A stretch of DNA of 64,000 nucleotides, taken from Ashinkailepas kermadecensis (taxonomy: Eukaryota > Arthropoda > Thecostraca > Neolepadidae). How positions within the stretch are numbered: the stretch's first letter is position 1; each line of letters opens with the position of its first letter. Made by a program: the position numbers and the translations under genes. The notes below the pieces were generated by a model. It ran no database searches. It saw nothing but the letters and a program-made list of their open reading frames with translations, and was not told where the DNA came from. The stretch lies in the NCBI GenBank assembly GCA_034440615.1, contig JAOTOM010003698.1:62001-126000 (forward strand), given 5' to 3'. This document shows, piece by piece, positions 1 to 30,600 of the stretch.

Positions 1-400
1 GCCACCCCTCCCGCGGTGCAGCCCTCTGTGCCACCTCTCCCGCGGTACAGCTATCTCAGCCATCCTCTGTGCCACCCCTCCCACGGTACCGCCCTCTGTG
101 CCACCCGTCCCGCGGCACCGCCCTCTGTGCCACCCGTCCCGCGGTGCCGCCCTCTGTGCCACCCCTCCCGCGGTGCCGCCCTCTGTGCCACCCCTCCCGC
201 GGTACCGCCCTCTGTCCACCGTCCCGAGGCCCCTCTGTGCCACCTCCCACGGTACCGCCTTGTGCCACCCTCCCGTACGCCCTCTGTGCCACCCCTCCCA
301 CGGTACCGCCCTCTGTGCCACCCCTCCCACGGTACCGCCCTCTGTGCCACCCGTCCCGCTGTACCGCCCTCTGTGCCACCCGCCGTGTCGCCCCCATCAC
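1..400. repeat. 29-bp minisatellite array
   Basis: About 13 tandem copies of a C-rich 29-bp unit containing CCCTCTGTGCCACCC followed by a variable YCCCGCGGTACCG part. Some units are shortened, for example near 215-290. Because 29 is not a multiple of three, several frames stay open across the array. Those reading frames are repeat artefacts and not proteins. The array lies in the intron just upstream of the first visible calpain exon, about 30 bases from its splice acceptor, and is cut by the window edge. Confidence 0.9.
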
Positions 401-430
401 TCACATTCGTACTGCGCTGTCGTCCCGCAG

Positions 431-18082
<17,652 letters not shown>

Positions 18083-21000
18083 GCGGAAGCCTGGCGGCCA
18101 GTTTTTGAAGCTGAGATTCGAGAGCCTGCCGCAATGTGCTGCATCAGCCGGCGACAGAACAACAGCGTGCCAACAGGAAGCTCGCGGGTTGAGCACGTAA
18201 CATTTGATACTATGTTGCATTGCAGTGCTGAAGCAAGGCAGTGCAGTGCAACAGTGCTGAAGACAAGTCCAGTCCGGCAAACATGCTAGCTGGCGTAATT
18301 GCCACCATGCTGTCAAAGATGCATGCATAGCTGACATCCTACTTGCCTTGAGGTGGTACGGCGATGTCGGGATCGCACACTAAATATTACTAACTTACAC
18401 CGGGCAGCGGAAACTGCAGCCGCCTCTGTGTTGGTAATGCGCCGAGTAAGGAATCTGAAGTCATGACAGGGTGGGGTGCAATATTATCAGAGGTGCTTAG
18501 CATCACATCAAACATGCCTGTCAAACTGTGATCAAGCATGCCTATCCGCCTGATGAGCTTCAAGTGGTAACTTCCGAATACCCGTGGTTAGAGTCTAGTG
18601 TCCGGATTATAATAATATGGAAAATCAGAAAAACAGCTAACTGATGACTAACTACCATCTAATTGTTGCGGTTTAATTAATTGTATGCGTAAAGTTTGCA
18701 TCATTGCATATAGCACACAAACACCGACTTTTGTGTGCATACCTTTTCGTTTTAGTATTTGAAACAGCCATGGCTTCACAGGTGTCTTCCCTTTCTGAAA
18801 TGGCTCGATCCCCAATGTTTCCCCCAGTCCGCAGTGATATTGTATTTAGCATGCTGCCCTGTGTGCCGGAACATACGGGCGGTTTTTTCTTGTTAATCGC
18901 CAACATCAACATTGCTCGAACTCCCAATCACTACTTTAGCATCTCAATTATACATCTAGGTGTTAGGTACTCATTCTTGTCATAACATAGTTTTATTCAG
19001 TGGCGCAGTGAAGATTTCTTTAGGAGGTCCGACCAAAAACAAATGCCACACAACACAGAACGCCTTCGACCTTCTTCTTATTGCGTGGTGAAGATCGCTA
19101 AGAGGCGCCCTAAAACTCAAATAACTAAGTTTCTTCTTTTATCCAGTATATTTTTTGTTGCTGAGGGGAAGCGGAACCCCGGCCCCCTCTTGTCTACGCC
19201 TCCGGTTTTATTTAATGGCAAAGACTACCCGCACCCCCACACCATGATCACTAAAATAGCCGCCTGCCCGCCTAATGGGAGCGTCCCACTCGCCAAGATC
19301 TGGAGTGGCCGTTTGATAATCAACCGACTTCAAGGCCTAATTTATCGTCTATTTTCGTAAGTCTTGTATTTTGCAAAAGGCTAGATTAAATAGGTGCTGC
19401 TGTGGTGCAGCATGAATAACAAAAATCCAGTTATTTTCATGCAGGTAAACGAAAGCGTAACGCCGCACCCACATGTTGTTCGCGAAATATTGCGCCAACA
19501 AAACACACGGGCGAACAGTTTGCGGCCCTACCCCACGCCGCCACAGTGCGTTTAGGGAAACGTCTCTACCAGTGAAGGCTTCCCGAGCTGTTAAAGACAT
19601 TCAGCCTCTTCCAATGACGTGCAAATGGGTGTGATGTGTCGCGCTAGTAGGTTCAGAAACTCACTTGTTACCTAGAAAATGTGTTGCAAAGAACAGGACC
19701 GCCAAAATGTGTCGAATTGTGAGGCAACTTCAAACTGAATTTGATTTAGTGTTCGCTCGTAGGCCTAGTACTAAGGGCAAATGTATTGAAAACCCGGACC
19801 TCCATCTCCACTCCAATTATATGTCGATTTCCGCTTCTGATCTGATTCACTTTCTCTGTGGCAGTGGCATTCGGGGCGGTGTGTGGTCAGAATTTGTTGT
19901 AAAGTGCCAAATATTCGCCGCGGTTCCAGAGTATTTCTGTCGTAATCGTTTTTTTTATGCGCTTAGATCTTCGAATTAATTAAGGCGAACTGAATGTGAT
20001 CTTGATAAGCTTATGAATTATGCCGCAATGTTTGGTGTTATGTGTATAGTCGTGTGCAATCTTGTGCTCTGAAAGTTTACGCTCATTGCCGCCGACGCTG
20101 CTGAATTAGAAATACGGCCTCTTCACAGGCCCACTTGTACGTGGCATCTCTTTTGGGCAACAGGCTTGGAGACAAAGCAACGACAAACAACAGCATGCTT
20201 AAATTCGACCAACAAAGCAGAGCAGACGACTTCGTGCACGCCGGCGAGCGGCGTCAGGTGTGTGCTCTCATCTCCGGCCTTCTGCCGTCGCCAAGATAAC
20301 CAAGATAACGGTGGGAGTTGTGAGCCGCCGCCGAATGTGGCCGGCCGTCACGACCCGGACGAGTGTTCAACGAAATACACTACAAACATCGACGTGAGAA
20401 AATGTCCGAAACGATCCACTGAGTACGAGCTTTCGTGATTCATTTGATCATGATCTTTTATTCGAGCACAAAAGAGCGGTACTCACGGCTAGTTGATGGG
20501 CCGGAGGTTCTGCCGGCTGTGCAGTCGAGGTAACATCGCTGCAGTGACGTGCTATACTATACAAGCAGTCTGGTGTGTTTGTCCGGAGACATAGCTGCTC
20601 ATCTAAAAAGCCAACACATGAGTTGTGCGTGTGCTTCAAACTTGCGAGTTGGACTTGACCTACGATCTAAAACTAAAACTAAAATGAGAACTGAATTTAA
20701 ACAGTGTAAAGTGGGCTGGATGTTGAAATATATTTTCGACATTTTTGTTCTTGATTCAAGCACTTGGATCCAATTAGCCTTTATGTCAAAAAGTGGGAGA
20801 TGCAACATATTGTCCAGAATTCCCTTGCGAGTTTGGACGAAGCTCTTCCAAGCAGTCCGTAGACCCGGCCTATTGACATCCGGTATCATAGAACACATGG
20901 ATGAAGGAAAGGGTGCGCCTGGCGTCCTGCCAGCTGCGCGCTTTTGGTGGTGGTGGGGCGCAACAATGGTTACCCCGCTCATATGTCACTTTTCCGAAAG

Positions 21001-21840
21001 AAGAGATGCAGCAAAATAATTGAGAGTATTTCCGAGGATTTTTAAAGATTACGACTTTAAAGAGGTAGAGCGGCGCTGTGCCATTTTCTGGACTACAATC
21101 CAGGTGGAATATTTCCTCTAGAGTACTCGCAATCTTGATCCCGGCAAACAAAAAACAAAATGTGACGGTGTTTCCAGGTTATCTCGTCCGCACAGCTCGA
21201 CAACAGTTGTCCAAGGAGGGACGGCATTTGGGATGGACGCCCGGGCTAGCTCCACAATTTATCAAGTCCGCGGATTTCGGCCCCTTTATTTTGAAAGGTG
21301 CCTGTTTTTTCCCCTTAGAAAGATAATGCATTTTAATTCTCATTGGTGGCCAGGATCGTCGGATCACTTCCTTATTTAAATTGTAGGTAAGCGTGGGACA
21401 GTTATAAAACTGGAAGGCACACAGCCCAAGCATGCATCTAGATATAGGATGAACTTCATGAGAAAATACGTCGATTCAGTATTCTTTAAGCGGGTCAGTA
21501 AACTCTTGCAAAGGTCCGCAGACGCAGGGGCCCGCACGCGTTCAAAAGGTCCGGCAGACTGTCGTAAGAATCCGCATGACCGCGCACGTTCGTACGGCAC
21601 GACGCCAAACACGGTCCGCTCGAGTGGCAGTGCGCCGCCACGTCTCACGCCCACCGCCGCGCAGACAGAACCGTCACCATCCTCCGCTGCGACAAGGAGC
21701 AAGTTGTCTCCATCGACCGGAGAAGCCCGTTTCCGGTCCGTCGCCTGTCAGCCCGCGCGCCGGCCGCAGCTCAGCACTCGCCACCCTCTGCCGCCGCAAC
21801 CATTCCACTGGATAGGTCGCGGCTCCTGCCACCGCAGCTA

Positions 21841-22060
21841 TCACCGCAGCACGGCACCGCGGCATCACCTTAGCCGACACCATTACCGTCGTCTGCACTA
21901 TCACCGTCGTCTGCACCATCACCGCCGCCGTCCCCGCCCGCACCATCACCGCAGCATGGCACCGCGGCATCACCTTAGCCGACACCATTACCGTCGTCCG
22001 CACCATCACCGTCGTCTGCACCATCACCGCCGCCGTCCCCGCCCGCACCATCACCGCAGC
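21841..22060. repeat. 105-bp direct repeats
   Basis: TCACCGCAGC starts at 21841, 21946 and 22051, giving two full 105-bp units plus the start of a third. Units contain GGCATCACCTTAGCCGACAC. Translations rich in His and Arg arise from CACCAT/CCGCCG words and are not taken as a gene. Confidence 0.85.
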
Positions 22061-24119
22061 CTGTCGCTGCGGCCTGCCCTCCGTACCCGCTCTGACAGCG
22101 CAGTGATCACTCCCACGCGGTACGTTGTTTGCCGCGTCACCGTCGCTAGTGCCGTGTCTGGGCGAGGGATACTCTAACGCCGGGCTGCCGCGCGTCTGCA
22201 CACCGGCGACGCAGTATCGTCGACGCGGCAGGGCCTTCGTAGATCAGGTAGATCACCTTGGCAGGGAAGTAAAAGAAAACTATATTGTGGACGAATCGCG
22301 AGTTATTGCCGAGTGAGTCTACCAGGCTAAGGATGTTCGCGTCGTATCCGAAATGACGTCGGAGTTCTGCATATTCTAGACACTTCCAGCACATGAAGCA
22401 ACGTCAGCGCGACATCACACATCACGCATTTTGGCCTTCCGTCGCCACAAACACCTACGTGTAGCTAGTGTGTGCTCAATTCTGAGACGATAGAGAGCAG
22501 CTTTGTCCCCCTAGACGGGCTGAGGACGAGGGCCACAACGCTAAGCGTCGCTTCATCTGCTTCAATTTGATGAACTCCACACACTGTCTCATCTGCCTTG
22601 CCACAGCCTGAGAGAAGTGATGAGATAATTTGGTAGTAGTCACTGCCAGGAAGTGAAAGCAGGCGACATAGCGCTTGTGCTGCAAGTTCTGCAATCCGAT
22701 ATCGGGATGTAACCCAATACCGATGTCGGTCCCCTCTCCGCCCGACATCGGCAAACTGACCAGGAATATCAACATATGTCGGGTTGAGTTTGGCGTATCA
22801 ATAGACTAGTTGACATCGGGCCGTGGTCCGATATTTCACTCCCCAGCCGACAGCGGGCTGCTAGCGCCCCAACAACAGCCACACATCTCCCCGACATCGG
22901 CCACACGACGGATGGGTGTTGGCTATGTCCGGCATGGGCGGATATTCCATCCCCCAGCCGACAGCGGGCCGCTCTCAGCATGTTCACTGGGTACCCGTGA
23001 GAAGAGAGCCACATTTCCATGTGGAGGGCACACGCGGCCCCTGTATCCGCCCCTGATGCATGCATGTAGGTATGCAAATAAAAAGCATGAATGCATACGG
23101 GCAAGCATAACCCCAGATGCATACAATGCAAGTTGTCACCCGGGACTGAGACTACAATTTACACATCAAACTTAAACGCCCAGCTCCGATTCTCAGTTTC
23201 TCATTGGATGCTCCGAAAGTATGCCGTAGACACTGTAGTGTAGCTGGCGACACAAAACATAGGCAACTGCTCTCACCAATCGCATAACTCATGCCTCCGA
23301 TTTCTCAAAAACAGCTGTAAAATAAAGTACGAAATATACGACCCACGGGCTGCGCTCTCGACGCAATTCAGGTTAAAAAATACCTCGAGGATGGGCGCCA
23401 CTGTTGCGGCACATTTGTCGTATGCGGAGTAATGGTTTCCACATCGCCGACCGGCCGGATTAGGCTTTCCTCATCCCGTGGAGGTTCGATGGGGATAAAC
23501 CAATTCGGGCCGAGGAACAGCGACGACCGGTAGAGGAAATTGACGCCAAACCAATTCCGATTGAGGGCGCGGGAACAGACCCGTATTGTCTTCCTTCAGT
23601 TTTTCTTTACGGCACTGGAGATATTCGAGGAAGGACCAGAGATAATCATTGCGGTATGAACACAGGGTGGAAACACAGCCTGAAGATGGATCGATTTACT
23701 CAGACAAGACAGCCGAAATGGTACAAGTAGATGCAACACCTTGAAGCCGTCACTTGCTTACGCGGAGCAGCAGTAGCGAGTGGCACGCATCACCCGCGCA
23801 TGTTGCCCATGGAAACGCTACCGACCAATCCAAATCAAACGTGGTGCATTTCGACGATGCCACACTCCGCACGCACGACCTCCAAGTATCCCCATCCGCC
23901 GGCTTTTGGCTGACCCACCTCGCGATCAGCGCCCTCGAGACCGTGCGCCCCAAACTGCCCCCCACTGCACGCACACTCAGTGATCTCCGTGCTGCCGCCA
24001 CCGCAGCTGGCGGCAGCGCACGCCAGCACTGTCAAACGCCAACCGTGCTGCCGCCACGCAGCGCGACGGCCGGCGTGGAAAGCGACAACTGCCGTCGCGG
24101 TCGCCGGCTGCAGCTGGTG

Positions 24120-24292
24120 TTGGCCGGCGGTTGGTGTTGGCCGGCCGGTGTCGGGCCGCCGGTTGGTGTTGGCCGGCCGGTGTCGGGCCGGCGGTTGGTG
24201 TTGGCCGGCCGGTGTCGGGCCGCCGGTTGGTGTTGGCCGGCCGGTGTCGGGCCGCCGGTTGGTGTTGGCCGGCCGGTGTCGGGCCGGCGCTC
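24120..24292. repeat. 32-bp GC-rich tandem array
   Basis: About five copies of a 32-bp unit containing GGTTGGTGTTGGCCGGCCGG. The array begins just beyond the U2AF stop codon on that gene's 3' side. Long frames over it cycle through all phases and are artefacts. Confidence 0.88.
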
Positions 24293-24306
24293 GCCCCGCA
24301 TCGGCC

Positions 24307-24673
24307 CTAGTAGCGGCCGGCTCGGCCCTCGCGGTCGGAGCGGTGGTTGCGGTCGCGGCTGCGGGAACGGCGACGGTCGCGACTGCGCGAGCGCCGGCGT
24401 CGGTCGTCGCCGCCGCCGCCACCGCCGCCACCGCCGCCGCCACCACCACCGCCACCACCGCCACCGCCGCCGCCACCACCGCCTCCGCCATAGCCGCCGC
24501 CGCGGCCGCCGCGGAAGCCGCCACCGCCGCCGCCCCGGCCGCCCGGAGAGCGTGACCGGCGCCGCCCACCGCCGACGTAGGCCGGCCCGCGACGGCCGTA
24601 CAACTCCTTGCGTAGCTCGCGAGAGATGGGCTTCAGGTGCATGAAGTTGCAGAAGCCCGATCGCGTGCACTCG
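24307..24673 (-). CDS. U2AF35 exon 4: zinc finger 2, Gly-rich and RS tail
   Basis: Acceptor CTCTGCCGACAG. It begins ECTRSGFCNFMHLKPISREL, then has an RRRSRSPGG block, an unusually long glycine run from GGC/GGT repeats (24421-24490), then RS/RD repeats and the end GRAGRY with TAG at 24309-24307. Confidence 0.95.
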
Positions 24674-27600
24674 CTGTCGGCAGAGGAAATGAAGACTCAT
24701 CATGTGCCAGGGCAAACATTTCAGCATGCATCTTGTTCAGGCATATGCAAGCCAAGTAGCTACACTTCATGACCTAATTACTAATTAGTCTCATTCAGTG
24801 ACAAATTATTCGTAAAACGGGGTGGAATATGCCACTTTTTGAACACTGCATCGACATCCCTTCCAACGAAGTGTCGACACGTGCTTCGTAATGAGTCTTT
24901 GTCTTCACATATAATTTCTAGCAATATCTTATTGATAAATATTACGCTGATGCTCAACATTGCGGATTGTAATGCACGAACATCTCTTAGCCCAATTCCA
25001 GGAAAAAATGAATCCCCGTGATGTGGTCTGTTATACAATGTCAATCGATCGAATCGAAAGATAGTTATTCTGTATCGTGATCGCTAAAATAGTTGCCCCT
25101 AAGTTAGGTACATCAAAACAAAATAAAAAGGAGCACGTATGAGTATGCTGTTGGATCGAAATCGTATCTGAAGAACTTATCAGATATGGTAAGCGACATA
25201 GTTTCCATGGTGAATTTCGATATCCTACCGTATTCGTTTCAACCTCACACACCTGAAGAAAAGCCATTAATTTAACACTGGTCTCATTGTGCTTCATGGT
25301 GGATTATCTCTTACTCTCAAAACAAGGTGTTACTCCACACAAATCATTTTTCTTCATTTATTAATCTGCACAAATCACGAACAGAGGCAGGCTCCACGAA
25401 CAGATGAAGTCAAGGTTGGAAAAAAAACGTGACAAAAATATGTACAGATGGACAATAATATGCCGCCTAAGGGGAACATCATAAATGTTTGATTCACAGA
25501 ATATAAAGACTAAAAAAATGCTACATAACCCAGTACAAGTGTTGTTTTTTTTAAATGCTATACTGCCGTCGAAAATGTCAGTAGCCACGTGACATGCTTT
25601 AAAAAAAAAGGTTAGCTGCCTTCGGAGGCAGGCAGAGACCTGATATGCTGTGATTCGTACACATGGCTCAGCAAAACAGCTGTCGGGCGAGAGTGGATCG
25701 GGACGGCACTTCAGAAGAAAATTCCCTGAGATTTGGTCTATCTATTTCTCCATGGAATAGCTTCCTCAGGAAAAGGTGACCTTGCTGGGTTCTGTGAGAT
25801 GTAAAGAATCTGACTGTGAAGTGATGGCTGATGATGTCACAGGAGAACGATAGAGGGATCCTGAGGGCATGGTGACAAAGCCAGATAAGAAGCTGATGCC
25901 GCACACCATCATTCCACACACTGTGGGACTTCGCCACAGCCGTCCACACAACACTGCCGTATTCAAAAATGGAACGCACGTTGGAAAAATAGGCTGCTAG
26001 GAGTGCACTGCAACACACATTCTTCCTTGGGTCCGTTTGGAATAATCTGATGAGCATTCCGAACACCCTATTGGCTCTACTGACAGTGTCTGCCATGTGA
26101 TATAAAAATGTTTGCCTGCTATCTAATGTGACACCTAAATCTCCAATTTCCTGCACTGCCTCTGGCTCTCCGTGATTTGGGCTCAGGGGCGCATCAACTG
26201 CTACTGGTTATGTAGCCTCTTCGTGATTTATGTGAGATTGTGTTCCGACGGGTGCACACCTGAGGGTCACTGGGAACACCACTTTGTGAAGCTTAATTTC
26301 AGATCCAATCTCATGGACCATGAGTGCAAGCAATTGAGATGTCCCTGCAATAACAGTCTGTCACAGCGATACATTATTCGTGAAATAGGGTGGAATATAC
26401 CACTTGCTGAACACTGAATCGACATCCTTCCCAAAAATGTTTCGACATCACGCTTCTTGATACGTCAGTGTTAAAATAATGGTTTTTCGTTAGGTGCGAG
26501 ATGTCGAAACGAATACAGTAGGATGCCGGATTTCGTCATGGAAACGATATCATTTAACAGAAATATAAGTTCTTCGAACACAATTTTGATCCGACAGCGT
26601 ACTCATACGTGCACCTTTTTCTTTTGTTATGAGATACCTAATTTAGGGGTAACTATTTTATCGATAGCGATGCAAAATACCTCTCCTTGTCAACTGACAT
26701 TGTATAACAGACCGCATCATAGGTATTTCTCGTACCTGGAATTGTGCAAAGAGATGTTTGTGCATGGCAATCCGCAATGGTGAGTATCAGCATATTACTT
26801 AAATTAGAATAGGAATAGGAAATTAGATATGAAGACTTCATAACGACTCATCATGAAGCAGCATGTCGATACTCCGTTGGGAGGGATGTCGATTCAGTGT
26901 TCGGAAAGTGGCATATTCCACCCTATTCGACGAATAATTTATCACTGTGGTACGTGTTTGATTGATTGATTAGGCTTACGGGCGCATCAACTGCTACTAG
27001 TTATGTAGCGCCCATTCTTGGTACGTGTGTACGAAGTCTTCATACCTTGCTTCTAACAGTATCAAATTTATAAGTACCATGCTCATGCTCACCATAACGA
27101 ACCCGGGATCGTGATACCGAACACCCCGTGGCGCAATTCCACGTAAAGTGATTACCTGTGATCTGCTGTTATTCAGTGCTGGTTTATAGCATAGGTATTT
27201 GTATCGATTTCGCTGATATAGTTATCCCCAAAATAAGTATCTCTCAAAACAAGCAAAACAGGTGCAGTCATATGTACTCAATTGTTTCAAAACTTGGTTT
27301 GAAGGACTTCACAAGTATTTGTTCTCACATTATTCCGGGACGATTTCAACATCATGCTGCACTTGTTTCGACATCTCACACCCAATGAGAAACCATTATT
27401 TCAACCCTGGTCACTCAGTTATACATAATTTGGCAGACTATTTTGATATCTTCTGCACATGAAAGGCATTATGACCGAATGGCTCAAGGAAGGTGATTAA
27501 TAAATAAAGAAAGTATCAGGGGGTATCAATATATCACAATATCAACAAAAGAATCATCAAAAGAAAAGAAGAAACTTGAATTTTGTACGACGCATTCAAC

Positions 27601-30600
27601 CGCTAGGTTATATAGCGTCGCCAACCTCTCACGCCGATTGGTCGCGGGTGGACTCGGTATACACCGTCGGTTGTGAGATTCTAACCCACAATCTTGCGAT
27701 CAAGAGTCCGACGCTCTACCAACTGAGCTACCGCGGCCCGAATCATCATCAAAATGTCACAATCGAAAACATTAAAATACCACAATAACATATCACGAAC
27801 CATTTGGCCACAATGACAGCAGTTCTGAACATACCCGACTTCGTACTGGCGACAGCAAGCCTCGCGGAAGTCGGTGACGGGACTGAGCTCCGCGTGCACG
27901 GGATGGCCTCCGAACCAGCGATTGCTCAGGTCCTTGACTGCCTTCTCAGCGTCCTCCTCGCGCTGGAACTTGATGTAGACGTTGCCGACCAGGTGGTCAC
28001 CCAGGTTGTCGCACACGTTCATCTCCTCGATCTCTCCGTACTGAGGGCAACAGGACACATGGGAATTATTGCTACAGTGCATAGTGCAACAGATGATGCT
28101 AGTGTGCTAGTGTGATGACACAGTGTGACAGGAGATGCTACTGCTGCAGCATGCAGTGTGGCAATTGCTTCAAGAAGGGGGTTGTTTTCTGCTACAGTAG
28201 GAAGTACAGTAGGAGGTGCTACTGCTCAGTGCAGCAGATAAGTGTTACTACAAATCACAGCACCTGTGGCATTAATGATGTGCTAGTTGGCAACATCTCC
28301 AACCCACTACCACTTACTAAGATAGCTATATCCTTAGTAATATCACTTGAAGCATAACTTATCAAACATGGTAGAGGCATCAGTGAGGGGAAACAAACAA
28401 GTTGCAGTGATGGGTATGGCCATAATTGAGTGCCAAGCTAAATGTTAGCATTTCGTGGTGAACCATTTTGGTTTTCATTGAAGGTAAATTAACTAAAAAT
28501 ATTTGCTTTGTTAGCCATGAAAAAGCTAGCAATGAATTTCAGCATGGTACAAAATGGCTTCCAGTGTTCACAATACAACAGAAGCAACAAAAAAGGCATT
28601 TATGCACCTTAACATTTATTTTAACATTAATTTATTTAATATTAACATGCACATGTTGGGGAGCCTCGATTTATCAAGGCTGCAGCAGCACCCACCTTGG
28701 TCTCACACTCAACGAATACGTCTTCGAAGAAGTTGTCGAAATGCTCCTGCATCTCCTCATCACTGATGTTGGCCAAATGGCTGCCGTCGGCCGACTTGGC
28801 CGAATTCTGTGGGTTGACATAGAGGTTCTGCAGATTGATGGTCTGGCTGAAGGTGGGTCTGTTGTGCATGCGAGAACAGCGCTCCCCATGTCGACAGGCG
28901 CCGATCTTGAAGTAGAAGGAACAGTTGACTCTGTCAAGGAGAATAATGTTAGCAACTTGGAACCATAGCATAACTATTGCCAGGTGTTACCATGTTGGTT
29001 TCCCAACCACAAAGCAGACAAGTAAAGACGAACCAGTTTTAAGAAGCTAAAATACCAGATACCTGAAATTAATATCGGATTGATTTAGCACAGCCTGAGG
29101 TTCCAATTATGGACATGGTGGGTGATGAGTTCAGTGGCGATTTGTTGTGGGCTTAAGCACACAGCTGTATTGGTTGTACATCTATTTCTAGGTTGATGAA
29201 ATGTCAATATATATATATCCTGGCAGGGTTGGGCAACAAGCAACATCTTGGAAAGGGGAAACAGATGAAACCATGTGCAATGACATTGCAATTTCTCTAT
29301 TGATTGAACTTGGGGTGCTTAGCATGGCACAATCTTGGTTACAAAATATCACCACCTTGATTTACTTTCACACTACCTAGATTCTGGCAATTTAGCATCA
29401 CGTTTGCAGTGGCAAGGAAATACAAATGAAAAGCACCACCTTTGCAAAAGCACCATGCAAACTGATGATGAATTGGAGTTTAGGGGCATGTCAACCAGAG
29501 TGCGAAATTTACATTTCGGGTTTGGAGTCAGTGTTAGTTAGTTATAAGGGCTTTAGGGCGCCATACCGACTTCGGCCTGAGTACATTTTCTTGGGTGTAT
29601 TATTTTTGATGCATCAAACCTGTTTACCGGTAACCGACGGGAGAAGCCTATGTAGTCAGTACCTACATAATATGCATAAGTAATATGCATTGTCATTTTT
29701 GGTCAAATCAAGTGTCAAAGCATAGAAACAAAGAAGTGAACAATGGATGGCACCACCTGGCAGCGAATTTTGATAATCAGCACAGCTTCATCTCCCATAA
29801 CTCACAGGAGCAATGTGCTTTCCTTTCACTATTGGTTGGTTATTGGTTTTTACGACACGTCGACCGTTGAGTCATATAGCGTCGCCAATCTCTCACGCCG
29901 ATTGGTCGCGGGCGAAGAGTAGCGACAGGTGAGACTCGAACCCACAACCTTTCGATTGTGAGACGAGCATCTTACCCCTAGACCACTTGTCCCCCGGAAG
30001 GTTTGGAGTCGGAGTGCACTTTGCCCATGAGCAGGAGTGCATTTTTGCAAGGATGCAGACACTGAACTGGCTGGGTGTTCAACACTTGATTAAACATACT
30101 GATATTGATGACATTCTGATAAAACTCCAGTGATTGGTCCACAATTATATTTGTGAACATATATGAAACACCAAAGGAACACAGGTGGGTGTCATCCTGC
30201 AGCCACCATAGGAAGCCTTTTGCAGGAGCAAAGCTACTCATGACATATGTTTTGGATTGTCTACTCTAAACTAACAGAAAATGCTTGTTTCACAAGCATT
30301 AAAAGGGATAAAATAAGAAAAGGGTTGGCAAGACATATGTTTACAACTTTCCTGCTCTTTACAATCTTGGCAATTTGAAAGGACTTAGGATTCCCATTAA
30401 GCAACAGCTGTGGACATTCACAGAGCCAGGATTTCCTAAGGGAGGACAAACAGAATAAGTGTGAAGAAAGTCCTCAGTGTGAAGCACACCAAAAATGTAG
30501 GGTTTTCTGTGATGAAAATATTGAAATTTCTTGCTTGATCCAGCATATTTTTGGTTGCTAGGGGGCCTTGGCTGTGCCTCTGGCTCAGAATCCTACAGCT

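Larger units (their letters stand above)
18083..24306. other. Intergenic region between convergent calpain and U2AF genes
   Basis: No gene was recognised on either strand. Frames at 18704-18985, 19043-19360, 20166-20438 and 20549-21019 lack identifiable domains. Tandem arrays at 21841-22060 and 24120-24292 are listed separately. Around 22,810-22,990 a GATATT…CCCCAGCCGACAGCGGGC block occurs twice, about 105 bases apart, with CCGACATCGG words nearby. The calpain 3' UTR must lie at the left edge and the U2AF 3' UTR at the right edge, but no convincing poly(A) signals were placed. Confidence 0.5.

Noticed and set aside
19133..19186. 2A-like ribosome-skipping motif (LLLSS… then RNPGP)
   Set aside because: NPGP and an LLL stretch are present, and some LINEs carry 2A peptides, but the essential DxE before NPGP is replaced and no LINE coding follows.
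21449..22201. His/Arg-rich 242-codon frame
   Set aside because: Its core is a 105-bp direct repeat of CACCAT/CCGCCG words. No splice or domain evidence.
23754..24644. 296-codon plus-strand frame rich in Gly/Arg/His
   Set aside because: Antisense to the U2AF35 terminal exon and the 32-bp array. High GC keeps all frames open.
27665..27738. tRNA gene (A and B boxes, anticodon-like CTT)
   Set aside because: The acceptor stem does not pair and the sequence continues into a shared SINE body and hairpin.
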